Assembly: GCF_024169655.1 (NCBI RefSeq)
Contig: NZ_JALJWV010000001.1
Span: forward strand, 2,857,001-2,921,000
Length of the DNA: 64,000 nucleotides
Reading direction: 5' to 3'
DNA from: Pseudomonas marginalis
GTDB lineage: Bacteria; Pseudomonadota; Gammaproteobacteria; Pseudomonadales; Pseudomonadaceae
Made by a program: the position numbers and the translations under genes. The notes beneath the pieces were generated by a model. That model saw only the letters and a list, made by a program, of their open reading frames with translations. It ran no database searches and was not told the origin of the DNA. Positions 63,130-64,000 of this stretch are shown here, one piece after another (position 1 is the first letter of the stretch; every line of letters begins with the position of its first letter).

Positions 63130-63567
63130 ATGGACACCACTTCCTTGAGCGAAAAACGCCACACCGTCATGCTGGTGGACGACGAAGAAAGTATCCTCAA
63201 CAGCCTGCGCCGCTTGCTGCGCGGCAAGCCTTACGACTTGCTGCTGGCCACCAGTGGGGCGCAGGCGCTGAGGCTTTTCGAACTGCACCCTATAGACATG
63301 ATTATCTGCGACGCGCGCATGCCGTTTATGGACGGTCCGACCCTACTGCGGGAGGTGCATAAGCGCGATCCGGCGTGCATGAATATCCTGCTGACCGGTT
63401 ATGCCGACATGAGCATGATCACTCAGGCAATCAGCGACGGGTATATTTTCCGCTACATCAGCAAGCCCTGGAATGATGAAGAGCTTCAGCGCACCCTCGA
63501 TGAGGCTCTGGACACGCAGAATGTGCTGCGTGACCGTGACAACCCGAAGGCGCGCATTAGCGAATAG
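63130..63567 (+). CDS. Response regulator receiver of the RpfG/HD-GYP type, receiver only
   Basis: A 145-residue protein with a receiver: Asp17-Asp18, phospho-acceptor Asp61 (MIICDARMPFMDG), Lys in ISKPWNDEELQRTLDEAL. This sequence style usually forms the N-terminal part of HD-GYP or PilZ proteins, but the frame stops at 63567 and no output domain follows. It is 2 bases after the kinase gene, so the two probably form a pair. Confidence 0.9.
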   Translation: MDTTSLSEKRHTVMLVDDEESILNSLRRLLRGKPYDLLLATSGAQALRLFELHPIDMIICDARMPFMDGPTLLREVHKRDPACMNILLTGYADMSMITQAISDGYIFRYISKPWNDEELQRTLDEALDTQNVLRDRDNPKARISE

Positions 63568-63629
63568 AACGAAAATTTGCGTGCGATCGGGCTATCACCC
63601 CAGTGTCGCCACGCAACTTCAGTTGAAGC

Positions 63630-64000
63630 TCATGGCTTTTGATAAATCGAAGGCGCCACCAGCTTGAGCGCATCGCTGACGCCGTTCAGGCTTTCCGAAT
63701 GACTGATCATGAAATAGCCGCCCCGTCGCAGAAATGGGAGGAGGCGGCTGACCACTTTTCGCTTGGTCTCCTGATCAAAGTAAATCATCACGTTGCGCAG
63801 GAAAATCACATCGAATTCGCCCAGTTTGGGCAGGGTCTCGATCAGGTTGACTTGAACGAAACTGACCCGGTGGCGCAGGGTTTTGTCGATCAGGAAGGTG
63901 CCTTCCTGCCGGCCAATGCCCTTGAGGCAGTATCGGCTGAGCAAGGGTAGCGGCAGTCTGTTCGCGCGTTCCATCGGGTAATGCCCATTCCGGGCCTTGG
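63630..64000 (-). CDS. cheR: CheR-type protein-glutamate methyltransferase (N-terminal part beyond window)
   Basis: The C-terminal 122 residues of a CheR family enzyme that methylates chemoreceptor glutamates with S-adenosylmethionine. The frame continues past the window edge (…KARNGHYPMERANRLPLPLLSRY). Visible are LRHRVSFVQVNLIETLPKLGEFDVIFLRNVMIYFDQETKRKVVSRLLPFLRRGGYFMISHSESL, including the DVIFLRNVMIYF and HSESL motifs of the family. It is convergent with the receiver gene, and another chemotaxis operon probably lies beyond the window. Confidence 0.93.
   Translation of the reverse strand, partial: KARNGHYPMERANRLPLPLLSRYCLKGIGRQEGTFLIDKTLRHRVSFVQVNLIETLPKLGEFDVIFLRNVMIYFDQETKRKVVSRLLPFLRRGGYFMISHSESLNGVSDALKLVAPSIYQKP

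Noticed and set aside
1..64000. CRISPR arrays, tRNA/rRNA genes, prophage or insertion sequences
   Set aside because: No regularly spaced repeats, cloverleaf-like genes, phage structural genes or transposases were recognised anywhere in the window.

Overview
The window looks like chromosome from a fluorescent-group Pseudomonas. The support is indirect but consistent: high GC with long spurious antisense frames, an AprE/AprF-like type I secretion pair, two REP-like inverted repeats of pseudomonad type, Anr/FNR boxes, a FliA-type promoter, and chemotaxis/PAS signalling proteins typical of that genus. No rRNA, tRNA, CRISPR array, integrase or insertion sequence was seen.

Layout. 1-2210: end of a type I secretion operon (adaptor and TolC-like channel). 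2242-6582: a small lipoprotein and a coupled pair of DNA-repair genes, a FAN1-like VRR-NUC nuclease and a PD-(D/E)XK nuclease fused to an iron-sulfur Rad3/DinG helicase. 6555-7714: the 5' remnant of a short-chain dehydrogenase gene and its divergent AraC regulator. 7711-10073: an alpha-E/ATP-grasp pair. 10495-15678: a tiny acidic protein and a 1665-residue putative glycosyltransferase toxin on the opposite strand. 15900-21015: a GNAT enzyme, an Fnr-type regulator, a universal stress protein (USP), an alcohol dehydrogenase and an MgtC/DUF4010 membrane protein. 21023-27311: a tightly overlapping seven-gene minus-strand operon (thermostable-hemolysin family, acyl-CoA/AMP ligase, haem-oxygenase-like diiron protein, SDR, TPR protein, two-component system) with PmrA-like direct repeats in front of it. 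27494-34172: cytochrome b561, then a ribose-type ABC importer with LacI regulator and FGGY pentulose kinase. 34299-41793: mostly housekeeping or signalling genes (Lrp, DMT exporter, U32/RlhA-like protein, RidA, BdlA-like chemoreceptor, oxaloacetate decarboxylase-like enzyme, PAS-GGDEF).

41982-60622, together with 15900-19764, reads as a low-oxygen energy and stress island. It holds four tandem-domain USPs, two zinc alcohol dehydrogenases, phosphoketolase, a potassium channel, an FtsH paralogue, two BON-domain proteins, an MBL/beta-CASP RNase, an odd receiver-LuxR protein, an aldehyde dehydrogenase and a complete three-subunit proton-pumping transhydrogenase. FNR-type boxes (TTGAT-N4-ATCAA or near matches) lie in five of the intergenic regions, and the island carries its own [4Fe-4S] Fnr paralogue. 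That paralogue has a serine-to-cysteine change in the DNA-reading helix.

60815-64000: a compact signalling group (CheY-like receiver, CheC-like protein, PAS histidine kinase, second receiver, and the C-terminal part of CheR running off the edge). The most interesting candidates for new biology are the seven-gene hemolysin-family operon with its own two-component system, the Fnr-variant stress island, and the large glycosyltransferase toxin.
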